From: Bacteroidales bacterium UBA5281
GTDB lineage: Bacteria; Bacteroidota; Bacteroidia; Bacteroidales; Lentimicrobiaceae
Length of the DNA: 42,351 nt
Assembly: GCA_002410555.1 (NCBI GenBank)
Contig: DHSR01000078.1
Span: 488-42,838 of the forward strand
Reading direction: 5' to 3'
The notes below the pieces were generated by a model. It made no database searches. It had not been told where the DNA came from and saw only the letters and a list, made by a program, of their open reading frames with translations. Every line of letters begins with the position of its first letter. Position 1 is the stretch's first letter. The position numbers were made by a program, and so were the translations under genes. Positions 1-7,478 of this stretch are shown one piece after another.

Positions 1-82
1 CCATTCCTACGTTCCTCGTCCCTCGTCCCTTTCCAGCGTCCCCTCCTTGCTCCGCTGTGGTGGGCAGGCCTCGTCTCCATTA

Positions 83-2497
83 CTAAAGTTTCACAGTTAA
101 TCCTGCCATAAAATTAATTCCAGCCTGAGGGAAATACCCGTCTTCCTTTTCAAAACTGCCTTCGCTGTAATAGCGGTATACCCATGCATTGGTTTCATAT
201 TCGGCATTAAGCAAATTATTGATATTCAGATTCATTTCCAATCCACGAATAAAATCTGGCCTTAGCATCCAGCTTAGCCTGAAATTGGTTACAAAATAAG
301 GGTCCAGACTGCGCTCAACTGATGAAGTGTTATCGATGTATTGCCGTGCAACATATTTTCCGTTTATGTAAGCTTCAATAGCTCTGGTAAGATTCAGACC
401 AATTTCTGCACCGGCAGTTGCATTGGGTGAGAAAGACAGATTGGTATTGCCAATAGGATTTTCAATTTGTGTTCCCCAATTGTCCCAGTCATCCACAAAT
501 TCAGTAAATTTGATGATTTCATTCCGGCTTAGGGTAAAATTAGCTGAGGCCCGAAGTATAGAGGTGATGGTAACCGCACCGGTAAACTCAAGTCCGGTAC
601 GGAATGATTCCGGCACATTGGTCATAATTCCCTTTCCAACATCGTTGATGGCTCCGGTTAAAACCAACTGATCGCGATAGTACATATAATAGGCATTTAC
701 CGAGGCGGTAAATTTATCCCGGTTATAATGATAACCCAGTTCGTAATCTTGCAATGTTTCAGCCTGTGGCATAACCTTGTCAGGGTCAGCATCGGTGTAG
801 TTGCTACGATTGGGTTCGCGGTTGGCTATAGCAAAACTAAAATAAAAGCTGTTGTGGCTGTTTAGCTGATAAAAGAGTCCGGCTTTTGGATTGAAAAACA
901 GGAATTCATGGGTTTGAGATATGTCGCGTAAATCATCGTCGATACCAGAGAGCTTATAGTTTATGCCCCGCAATTGAAAATCTGCATATAGATTGAGCCT
1001 TTCACCGGCCTGATATTGTGCTTTGAGGTAAACATTTAAATCCTGTTTTTTTCCGGTGTTTTCATACCAGCGGTGATTGTAACCGGCTGTTTGAGCAAAT
1101 TCGGCCCAGATTACATTGCCAAAATGCAAACCCTCGTATTGATTGCCCGAACCACCGGCCATTAAAAGAAGTTTATCAAGATCATAATTAACCGACCAGG
1201 TAAAGCCATAAAAGTGATTGTCGAGATTTTTGCGCCGGATAAGATCACTGCGGGAGATAAGCACGGAATCGTTTCCGGGTAGTAATACGGGATTAATGAG
1301 GTATTTCGTAAGCCTGGCATCATCCTTATATTGCTCGTAATATCCAATTCCCCTGGTGTAATGCAGCGCAAAATTTCCGGTCAGTCGGTCTGAAAGTCGT
1401 TGAGAAATCTGCAATTGGTAGTGATCCTGCTGGTAGTTGTCTGTTTCGTTATCATAAAATTTGATATTTCCACGATAATCAATGTATTTCCCTATGCCGT
1501 TATAAGTGCGATTGGTATCAAGGATGTTGGATGGAACGCCGTCCCATGCCTGATAAGTAGTTTGTATACCGGAAATAATATTGAGCCTGGCTATGGTATT
1601 TTTACCATAAAAACCACCCGAAACATATAGAGACTTCAGGTCTGCCGTGGCCCGGTCAATGTAACCATCTGAGCTCAATTTCGACAGTCGCGCATCCAGC
1701 GCCCACTTGCCATTAATGAGTCCTGTGCCGGTTTCTATTGAGTGTTTCCATGTGTTGAAAGAACCGTAAGCATTGGTGATTGATCCGTAAGGTTCCGAAG
1801 GAGGAGGAGTAGTCTGAAGATTAACACTTGCGCCAAAGGCTGCTGCTCCATTAGTGGAAGTACCCACCCCGCGTTGCACTTGTAAACTGCCGAGGGAAGA
1901 GGCAAAATCGGGCATATTTACAAAAAATACACCATGTGATTCCGCGTCATTCAACGGAATTCCGTTTACCGTAATGTTAATGCGGTTCATGTCTGTTCCC
2001 CGGATGCGAAAACTGGTTAAACCCAGACCATTGCCGGCATCTGAAGACACCACCAGCCCGGGCATTTGTTCCAGTAAATAGGGGATGTCGCGACCCTGGT
2101 TTTTTCGTGATATTTCCTCTGCATTCAGGTCTTGATAAGTCACCGGTGTCTTTTCGTTGGCCCGCGTTGCCGTAATAATGGTGGCATCACTCATAATGGC
2201 AGACCTTTCCATTGAAATAAGCATGACTTTGTCAGCGGATAAATCGACCAGGCTCTCCCAGACCTGATAACCCATGTATGATACCTTTATTTGATAATTT
2301 CCAGCTTTTAAGCCATTGATTTCGAACATCCCTTTTTCGTCTGTAGTAATGTGTACCAGACGATTGTTCAGATTAAGATGAGCTCCCTGTAAAGGAGTAA
2401 GTGTTTGTTCATCAACCACTTTCCCTTTAAGGGTAATTTGAGCCACGGTAAAAAATGGCAGTAGTACCAGCATAGCCGGCAACATCCGTAATTTCAT
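83..2497 (-). CDS. TonB-dependent receptor under TPP riboswitch control, probable thiamine uptake
   Basis: This 804-residue outer-membrane receptor imports a ligand using TonB energy. It has a signal peptide (residues 1-19, ending FTVAQ), a carboxypeptidase-like regulatory domain (about 22-95, starting ITLKGKVVDEQTLTPLQGA), a plug domain (about 115-230, with RIRGTDMNRINITVNGIPLND), then a 22-strand-type barrel ending FMAGLTVKL. The length is usual for the family. The gene alone does not show the substrate, but a TPP riboswitch lies in its leader (2561-2650), so thiamine, its phosphates or a precursor is the best inference; thiamine-regulated receptors are known in Bacteroidota. The partner genes usually expected (pnuT-like permease, thiamine pyrophosphokinase) would lie to the left of the window and cannot be seen. 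The start is the only ATG followed by a good signal peptide. Confidence 0.9.
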   Translation of the reverse strand: MKLRMLPAMLVLLPFFTVAQITLKGKVVDEQTLTPLQGAHLNLNNRLVHITTDEKGMFEINGLKAGNYQIKVSYMGYQVWESLVDLSADKVMLISMERSAIMSDATIITATRANEKTPVTYQDLNAEEISRKNQGRDIPYLLEQMPGLVVSSDAGNGLGLTSFRIRGTDMNRINITVNGIPLNDAESHGVFFVNMPDFASSLGSLQVQRGVGTSTNGAAAFGASVNLQTTPPPSEPYGSITNAYGSFNTWKHSIETGTGLINGKWALDARLSKLSSDGYIDRATADLKSLYVSGGFYGKNTIARLNIISGIQTTYQAWDGVPSNILDTNRTYNGIGKYIDYRGNIKFYDNETDNYQQDHYQLQISQRLSDRLTGNFALHYTRGIGYYEQYKDDARLTKYLINPVLLPGNDSVLISRSDLIRRKNLDNHFYGFTWSVNYDLDKLLLMAGGSGNQYEGLHFGNVIWAEFAQTAGYNHRWYENTGKKQDLNVYLKAQYQAGERLNLYADFQLRGINYKLSGIDDDLRDISQTHEFLFFNPKAGLFYQLNSHNSFYFSFAIANREPNRSNYTDADPDKVMPQAETLQDYELGYHYNRDKFTASVNAYYMYYRDQLVLTGAINDVGKGIMTNVPESFRTGLEFTGAVTITSILRASANFTLSRNEIIKFTEFVDDWDNWGTQIENPIGNTNLSFSPNATAGAEIGLNLTRAIEAYINGKYVARQYIDNTSSVERSLDPYFVTNFRLSWMLRPDFIRGLEMNLNINNLLNAEYETNAWVYRYYSEGSFEKEDGYFPQAGINFMAGLTVKL

Positions 2498-2560
2498 AAT
2501 GATGATTCTTTTTAGATTAAACCCTGGAAGGTTGAATTGGGTCTTTAACCCTCCACAATC

Positions 2561-2650
2561 AAGTCTTCTCTACATCCCTTCGCCGGCATTACCCGGAGCA
2601 GGTTCAATGAGTATGATCTCAGCCCGTTTATTTAGGGCACCCCAATCGGA
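2561..2650 (-). promoter_or_regulatory. TPP (THI element) riboswitch
   Basis: Read on the minus strand, this leader contains the conserved TPP aptamer blocks in the right order: GGGGTGCCC, the P3 hairpin GCCC/GGGC, CTGAGATCATAC, TTGAACCTG, and the P4/P5 block CCGGGTAATGCCGGCGAAGGG. It lies between a -7 promoter box at 2660-2667 and the receptor start at 2497, so the predicted transcript begins just before the aptamer. Between aptamer and start, a short GGGT/ACCC hairpin (about 2532-2545) may be part of the expression platform; I see no clear U-tract terminator, so control of translation is possible. TPP binding normally turns such genes off. Confidence 0.95.
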
Positions 2651-2659
2651 AATCAGCGG

Positions 2660-2667
2660 CAAAGATA
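2660..2667 (-). promoter_or_regulatory. Bacteroidota -7 box for the riboswitch transcript
   Basis: The minus strand reads TATCTTTG, an exact match to the Bacteroidota -7 consensus TAnnTTTG. It sits about ten bases before the start of the TPP aptamer. A clear -33 TTG is not seen. Confidence 0.6.
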
Positions 2668-3046
2668 GTTATTTTTTATTTTTGAAGGTTTTATGTTGTG
2701 ATATTTTTATTAATCTGGTAATCAGTAGTGTATATACATAGCCTGAAGAGTATAGAGGTTGGAGATTGTTGCGGCTGGCAGGCACGAAGAAACCAGTTTT
2801 TACAAAGCATTGGAAACTTGTAGTTTAGACTTAGTGATTTTTTATGGTTGCCTGCAAACGCATGCCGGCAGGTTTATTGGGTCACTTTAGTTTTACTCAG
2901 CGTAACGACAGGTTATGAAAATACGCTGTTGGGAAGAGGCGCATAATCGAACTTTTTGTCATTACACGTGTTGAAATTATCGTTAATCTCACCTGACAAC
3001 ATATTTTCTTCATTTTCCCACCCCCCTTTATTTCAAATCATTCTAT
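2668..3046. other. Intergenic stretch without a gene
   Basis: No convincing coding region was found. The stretch separates the divergent riboswitch-receptor unit and the small lipoprotein gene. It contains a G+C-rich imperfect inverted repeat (GCCTGC at 2850-2855, GCCGGCAGG at 2864-2872) resembling one at 7381-7408. Confidence 0.6.
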
Positions 3047-3054
3047 TATCTTTG
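3047..3054 (+). promoter_or_regulatory. -7 promoter box of the small lipoprotein gene
   Basis: TATCTTTG matches TAnnTTTG exactly and lies about 50 bases before the ATG at 3106. It rules out the longer reading frame that begins at 2956, because that start would lie upstream of transcription. Confidence 0.6.
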
Positions 3055-3105
3055 CATACTATTGTTCTCGTTTTAATGGTTTTAGCCATTTGCTTTGTGT
3101 CAACT

Positions 3106-3480
3106 ATGAAATTCTGTTTAATTCCTTGTCTCTTCCTCGTCCTGCTCTTTCAAGGATGCAATAAAGATAAATTTCCCGATGAATTTACCCTCATTGGACA
3201 ATGGCTCGAAAAAAAAGAAGACCCAAATAAAATCGAACTGGATTTTAAGCGGGGCAACCGCCTGTACATGCATTTACCGGGAACTGAACACATTGATACG
3301 CTGAATTATAAACTGGATAAGGTAAATGAGTTGAAGTTATATGTGCCTGAGGAGTTTCCCAATGGTAACTATTCAATCCATAATATTTCCTACTCATCCC
3401 GTAAAGAGGAGCTGGTGATTTTTAATTTATTGCCATCCACTCCCGAAAATCCTTCAAGAAACGTATTTCAGCGGAAATAA
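3106..3480 (+). CDS. Small lipoprotein of unknown function
   Basis: A 124-residue protein with a lipoprotein signal: MKFC start, hydrophobic core, and lipobox LLFQGC with the lipidated Cys at residue 17. The mature part begins NKDKFPDEFTLIGQWLEKKED and is predicted to be a small beta-rich domain; the GQW-EKKED...I-LDF pattern is like small secreted lipocalin-like or 'lipid-A-like' Bacteroidota lipoproteins, but I do not recognise a family. A longer in-frame reading exists upstream (from 2956), but it adds an unlikely hydrophobic stretch before the signal peptide and crosses a good promoter box, so the ATG at 3106 is preferred. It ends 28 bases before aroQ and is probably cotranscribed with it. 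Confidence 0.7.
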   Translation: MKFCLIPCLFLVLLFQGCNKDKFPDEFTLIGQWLEKKEDPNKIELDFKRGNRLYMHLPGTEHIDTLNYKLDKVNELKLYVPEEFPNGNYSIHNISYSSRKEELVIFNLLPSTPENPSRNVFQRK

Positions 3481-3508
3481 AGATTGTCGGAAATAATAAT
3501 ATTACCAT

Positions 3509-3928
3509 ATGAGAATTTGTATCATCAACGGTCCAAACCTGAATCTAACCGGAAAGCGTGAACCGGAAACTTATGGAATTGTAAGTTTTGATGAGTTTAT
3601 TCCAGCCTTAAAGGAAGAGTTCCCTCAGGTTGAAATTGATTACTTCCAGAGTAACATAGAAGGTGAATTGATAAACAGGATTCAGGAGGCTGAATTTGTA
3701 TGTGATGGCATTGTGCTGAATGCGGGAGGTTATTCCCACAGTTCTATAGCCATTGGCGATGCAGTAAAATCCGTAAAAGTACCCGTGGTTGAAGTTCATA
3801 TGACTAACATCTGGAGGCGTGAAGAGTATCGACACCGCTCATATGTTTCCGGTGCAGCCCGCGGGGTTATTGCGGGCTTCGGACTAAGTTCCTACCGGCT
3901 CGCCCTTATCAGCCTGATGTATCAGTAA
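3509..3928 (+). CDS. aroQ: 3-dehydroquinate dehydratase, type II
   Basis: This cytosolic enzyme converts 3-dehydroquinate to 3-dehydroshikimate in the shikimate pathway. At 139 residues it has the usual type II length. Visible motifs are NGPNLNLTGKREPETYG near the N-terminus (with the catalytic Arg and Tyr of the flexible lid), FQSNIEGELI, NAGGYSHSSIAIGDA (normally NPGAYTHTS-like; the Asn, Tyr and His are kept) and EVHMTN followed by RREEYRHRS. It follows a lipoprotein gene by 28 bases on the same strand. No terminator is obvious after it. Confidence 0.95.
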   Translation: MRICIINGPNLNLTGKREPETYGIVSFDEFIPALKEEFPQVEIDYFQSNIEGELINRIQEAEFVCDGIVLNAGGYSHSSIAIGDAVKSVKVPVVEVHMTNIWRREEYRHRSYVSGAARGVIAGFGLSSYRLALISLMYQ

Positions 3929-4029
3929 AGAGGTATTTCCCTGTCAACAGACAAGTGGGTTGAAGTTGACTTTAAATTTAAGGGAGGTGCAGTATGAAAT
4001 ATAAGACGGTTGTCAGTTTTTGGCAGGCC

Positions 4030-4388
4030 CTAAATGGTTTTTTTGATTGCCATATCTATTTGAGCAGCCTCTTTGGAGGTAAGCCTTTTACCCTGTACCT
4101 GTGCCTGAAGCAGAGCATTGGTAACCTGATAAACATCTCCCCCTGAAAGAAAGTGTGCTTCCAGTTCATCTCTCGTTATACAACTCCTCCTTTTGTGAGT
4201 GATATCATTGAATTAACACTCAATTCAGGAGGAACTTTTCTCCATTTCATAAAAATCAGCTCATTAATAGTAATCTTTACACCTGATACTTTGGCACTAA
4301 ACCATAGACCTACCGGAATAAATATCCATGCAAGGAGCACAATAATTACAACAGAAATCACAATAATTAATCGGGTAGGTATTTCCAT
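4030..4388 (-). pseudogene. floA-like flotillin fragment, frameshifted and truncated
   Basis: From the ATG at 4388 the minus strand encodes a FloA/YqfA-type N-terminus: MEIPTRL, one long membrane segment, then FIPVGLWFSAKVSGVKI, ELIFMKWRKVPPELSVNSMIS. The frame stops at 4176-4178 after KGGVV. The next frame continues the family pattern immediately (ITRDELEAHFLSGGDVYQV, NALLQAQ, LTSKEAAQIDMA) and stops at 4030. Aligned by eye with FloA, exactly one base is missing at about 4180-4184. The flotillin core that should follow IDLAGRD is absent; full-length FloA is about 330 residues, here about 118 are recoverable. It is therefore a decayed paralogue or remnant unless the missing base is an assembly error. 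It sits alone, without an nfeD partner. Confidence 0.75.
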
Positions 4389-4462
4389 AAGGTTATAGTA
4401 ATTGTGAAACAATGACTTACTCTCTATTATTTTATAAAACAAGCCATGGAATCAAATCTTAA

Positions 4463-5488
4463 TTAATCCCTGGTAAACATTTGGGAAGAAAGCTGATCGA
4501 AATGTTTAATACCTTTAATAAAGTGATCGATTACAATGTTGCCCTGATATATACAACTTACGTCGCGATGGTTGATTTTTCCCCGTTTTTTGCGGTGGTC
4601 GTTAAATCGCCGGTAAAAGCTCATGTGCGCCCTTACCACTGCCCAGAAATCCTTAAAGCCACCATCTATAAGAAATTTAAAAGCTGCAAAACCATCCAAT
4701 ATCAGACGGGTCATCAATACCGGAACCAATCGGTGGGCAGGCAGGTTTTTATACAACATCGAAATGTTATTTCTCATATTGAGGTAGGTTTTGAAGGATG
4801 ATTTTTTAGGCAAGGTGCCGCCACCTACATGAAAAACTTTTGCTTCGTGACAAACCATTACTTTGTATCCCTGGTGTTTTATTCGCCAGCAAAAGTCAAT
4901 TTCCTCCATGTGTGCGAAGAAATCTTCATCAAACCCTCCAAATTGTTTAAAGATATGAGCCTTTACAAACAAACAGGCTCCGGTAGCCCAGAATACTTCA
5001 ATGGAGCTTTTGTACTGACCTTCATCATTTTCGAGATGCTGAAATATCCTTCCCCGGCAAAATGGATAGCCCAGATGGTCGATAAAACCGCCGGATGCAC
5101 CGGCATATTCAAATTGTTCGGGATGATGAAATGACCGTATAACAGGTTGGCAGGCAGCAATTTTTGGATCGGTTTCCATTAGCTTTATCACCGGCTCAAT
5201 CCAGTTCTCTGTAACTTCAATGTCAGAATTCAAAAGGATGTAATAATCTGCATCTACTTGTGCAAGGGCATCGTTGTATCCTTTGGCAAAGCCTCCGTTT
5301 GAAGCGTTTTGAATAATGCTTATTTCAGGAAAAGTGCTTCTGAGAAATTCGACAGAATCGTCACTTGACGCGTTATCAGCTACAATAATGCGGGCAATGT
5401 GCCGGCTGTGAAGCTGCACACCGGGCAAAAATGTTTCTAAAAATTTTCGACCGTTCCAGTTTAAAATAACTATGGCAATATTACCCAA
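4463..5488 (-). CDS. Family 2 glycosyltransferase, rhamnosyltransferase-like
   Basis: A 341-residue GT-A fold enzyme that transfers a sugar from a nucleotide donor during surface polysaccharide or glycoconjugate synthesis. Motifs: IVILNWNGRKFLE at the N-terminus, VADNASSDDS, NGGFAKGYN, the metal-binding LLNSDIEV, FWATGACLFVK, FGGFDEDFFAHMEEIDFCWR (acceptor-side and catalytic region) and FHVGGGTLPK. The C-terminal 80 residues are amphipathic or membrane-associated. This is close to WbbL-type rhamnosyltransferases, but the sugar cannot be read from sequence. A good -7 box (5541-5548) precedes it, so it is probably transcribed separately from the GWxTD gene upstream. Confidence 0.88.
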   Translation of the reverse strand: MGNIAIVILNWNGRKFLETFLPGVQLHSRHIARIIVADNASSDDSVEFLRSTFPEISIIQNASNGGFAKGYNDALAQVDADYYILLNSDIEVTENWIEPVIKLMETDPKIAACQPVIRSFHHPEQFEYAGASGGFIDHLGYPFCRGRIFQHLENDEGQYKSSIEVFWATGACLFVKAHIFKQFGGFDEDFFAHMEEIDFCWRIKHQGYKVMVCHEAKVFHVGGGTLPKKSSFKTYLNMRNNISMLYKNLPAHRLVPVLMTRLILDGFAAFKFLIDGGFKDFWAVVRAHMSFYRRFNDHRKKRGKINHRDVSCIYQGNIVIDHFIKGIKHFDQLSSQMFTRD

Positions 5489-5540
5489 GAGATCAGATGG
5501 CTGATGATGAATTTAACCGGGCTGAAGCATTCACCCACTG

Positions 5541-5548
5541 CAAACATA
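5541..5548 (-). promoter_or_regulatory. -7 promoter box of the GT2 gene
   Basis: The minus strand reads TATGTTTG, an exact TAnnTTTG match about 55 bases before the ATG at 5488. Confidence 0.5.
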
Positions 5549-5577
5549 CAATTTTTTTAATTTGAATGTCCATCATC

Positions 5578-7065
5578 TCAGAAAGGATTATTGTAAAAAG
5601 TGCCGGTTCTGCCTTTATTTCTGCGCATTTCATCTTCGGTATCTTTACCTGCATGCTGACGTTTCAACTGCTCCTGCCAGCCCCAGTTCTGAATTTCACC
5701 TAAAGCATCCGAGTGAATCAGGGTGTAATCTTTGGAGCGCAACTCGCTGCTGGCAAATACAAATTTTTTATTGCGTTGTCTGCCATTATCCAATTCATAG
5801 TAATGCCAGATTTGATAAGGTATAGATCCTTCACCCAGCATCCCACCCGATTCAAAAGGCATGTCAGTAATGCTGTTGGGTGGCCCGTATTGCAGATAAA
5901 CCCTTCCCATGTCGGTTTCATACCCTTTTCTTACCTGAGTCGCGTAACTATTATTCGCTTTTATTACCTCAGTATTGTATTTAACCCAGGCCTGTTCAGG
6001 CTGTTGTGGCTCCCGATGGTACCAAAAGTTATAAAAAAATTGTTGTAAATCCTTAATGTCGGCTGTTTCAATATAGGTTTTCATAAAAAGTTTTTCAGAT
6101 TCAGTGCTTATGGGGCTAAGGGATCTGATATACTCTCTGAGTTCCTGAATGTTGTTAATTTGAGTGGCAAAAGTATTGTCAGCAGTTTCTTCCTGCAGTT
6201 GTGCCGAAACAGATTTTACGCGCTCGTTGAACCGTTGAAAAAAGGTGGCCTGATGAGCAACTATGGTATTGCTCTTATCACGTATAGAAATTACAAGATT
6301 GTAGTTTCCGGAAGGCAGGTCTGAAACATCAAATTCATTCAGGATTACCCTTACCGGTGAAGCACTCTCACGTTTAATCTGAACATAATTATTGAGCAAT
6401 TGACGGCTTTCAAATGATTCGATATAACTTGATATCAGATATCGTTCGGAGGAATATTCTACTGCCCCCGGATTGTATATTTCAGCATAATAGATCAGCT
6501 TGTTTTGTGTGGGGCCATAAAAATTATCCACATAGGGTAAAATGTCAAATCCGCTTTTGCTTAACGGATTTTCTTCTTTTGTTTTAGTGAACTCTTTCAC
6601 CAATTGAATACTCGATATGGAGATGTCTTCGGAAGGGAAATTTATATTTACCGGATAGCTTACAAAGGAGGCCCTGTTATCAGGTTTGTTTAAATCACTG
6701 ATAGAGAGTTCAATAGTGTACTGGCCGTTTTCCATCAAAAACCGCTGTTGGTCAATAAAATTGAGCGCAACATTCACTGTGTCGGTAATTTCAGGACTTT
6801 TAAGTTCATATTTGCGAAAATCCTTAATTATTGAGTCCTGTTTAATGATTAGCGTTATCTGTACCTTTCCCTGGAAGTTACCGGGCGCGGTGGCTGTGTA
6901 ATTTATGGTATTGCCAAGAATCTCAATATAAGTTTCCAGATAAGGGCCTTGGCCTGGAATGTTATAAACACCATGAGCAAAATAAGCACCGGGGCCTTGT
7001 GAACCCGCAATGGCCGTTAGAAATCCGGAAAAAAATACAAGAAAAGTTATGGTTGCTTTTTTCAT
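5578..7065 (-). CDS. GWxTD domain-containing exported protein
   Basis: A 495-residue secreted protein with a signal peptide (residues 1-20, ending LTAIA). The middle (about 40-280) is beta-rich and repetitive, as expected for Ig-like or Macroglobulin-like segments. The C-terminal third carries the GWxTD domain; the motif here is GYETDMGRVYLQYGPP (residues 381-396), preceded by FWYHRE and followed by YQIWHYYEL and KKFVFASS. GWxTD proteins are common in Bacteroidota and have no firmly assigned role. It is monocistronic by context: a -7 box stands upstream (7126-7133) and another promoter serves the next gene. Confidence 0.88.
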   Translation of the reverse strand: MKKATITFLVFFSGFLTAIAGSQGPGAYFAHGVYNIPGQGPYLETYIEILGNTINYTATAPGNFQGKVQITLIIKQDSIIKDFRKYELKSPEITDTVNVALNFIDQQRFLMENGQYTIELSISDLNKPDNRASFVSYPVNINFPSEDISISSIQLVKEFTKTKEENPLSKSGFDILPYVDNFYGPTQNKLIYYAEIYNPGAVEYSSERYLISSYIESFESRQLLNNYVQIKRESASPVRVILNEFDVSDLPSGNYNLVISIRDKSNTIVAHQATFFQRFNERVKSVSAQLQEETADNTFATQINNIQELREYIRSLSPISTESEKLFMKTYIETADIKDLQQFFYNFWYHREPQQPEQAWVKYNTEVIKANNSYATQVRKGYETDMGRVYLQYGPPNSITDMPFESGGMLGEGSIPYQIWHYYELDNGRQRNKKFVFASSELRSKDYTLIHSDALGEIQNWGWQEQLKRQHAGKDTEDEMRRNKGRTGTFYNNPF

Positions 7066-7125
7066 TTCAGTTGTAGTTGTGTTATACGCTCTTTAAAGTA
7101 ACGCAAAAGCCAGTCAGATAATATA

Positions 7126-7133
7126 CAAAGATA
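7126..7133 (-). promoter_or_regulatory. -7 promoter box of the GWxTD gene
   Basis: The minus strand reads TATCTTTG, an exact TAnnTTTG match 60 bases before the ATG at 7065. Confidence 0.6.
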
Positions 7134-7478
7134 CAGCTTATTTTAATAATATTTGAGCCAATAACCAGGAACAATAAAAACCCTTCTTCATGGTATGAAT
7201 TCATCACTTCACTGCGTATCATTCTAAATGACAACCATATGGCTTTTAATATCAAGAGGGATGGGAAGGGTACTTCAGGGCAAAGCGATAAATATTTTTT
7301 ATTTGGTGTTCCTGATATAATTTATGAAAAATAAGATGATTGGAAGTTTCTTAACAGGCGTTACTTTATTGATTTTTAGAGCCTGCCGGCATGTGCCCGC
7401 GGGCAGGTCTTAGCGCCTTTGTAGCGAAAATGCTTTGTCCGGAGGTAGTTCAATATTTCAGGTGAAACGATTTCCGTA
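7134..7478. other. Intergenic stretch without a gene
   Basis: A+T-rich DNA between the GWxTD gene and the 3' end of the hydroxylase gene. I see no reading frame worth calling. It holds one G+C-rich inverted repeat (GCCTGCC at 7381-7387, GGCAGGT at 7402-7408), which could be a weak terminator for the hydroxylase transcript or a dispersed repeat. Confidence 0.6.

Noticed and set aside
1..82. Short CGTCCCT repeats at the left edge.
   Set aside because: Too short and degenerate to be called a repeat element; the edge may just be spacer DNA.
2956..3105. A 50-residue N-terminal extension of the small lipoprotein.
   Set aside because: It precedes a true signal peptide with a lipobox and spans an exact promoter box.
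4176..4202. Programmed -1 frameshift as an explanation for the floA-like interruption.
   Set aside because: No X-XXY-YYZ slippery heptamer occurs in the correct frame, and the gene is truncated as well.
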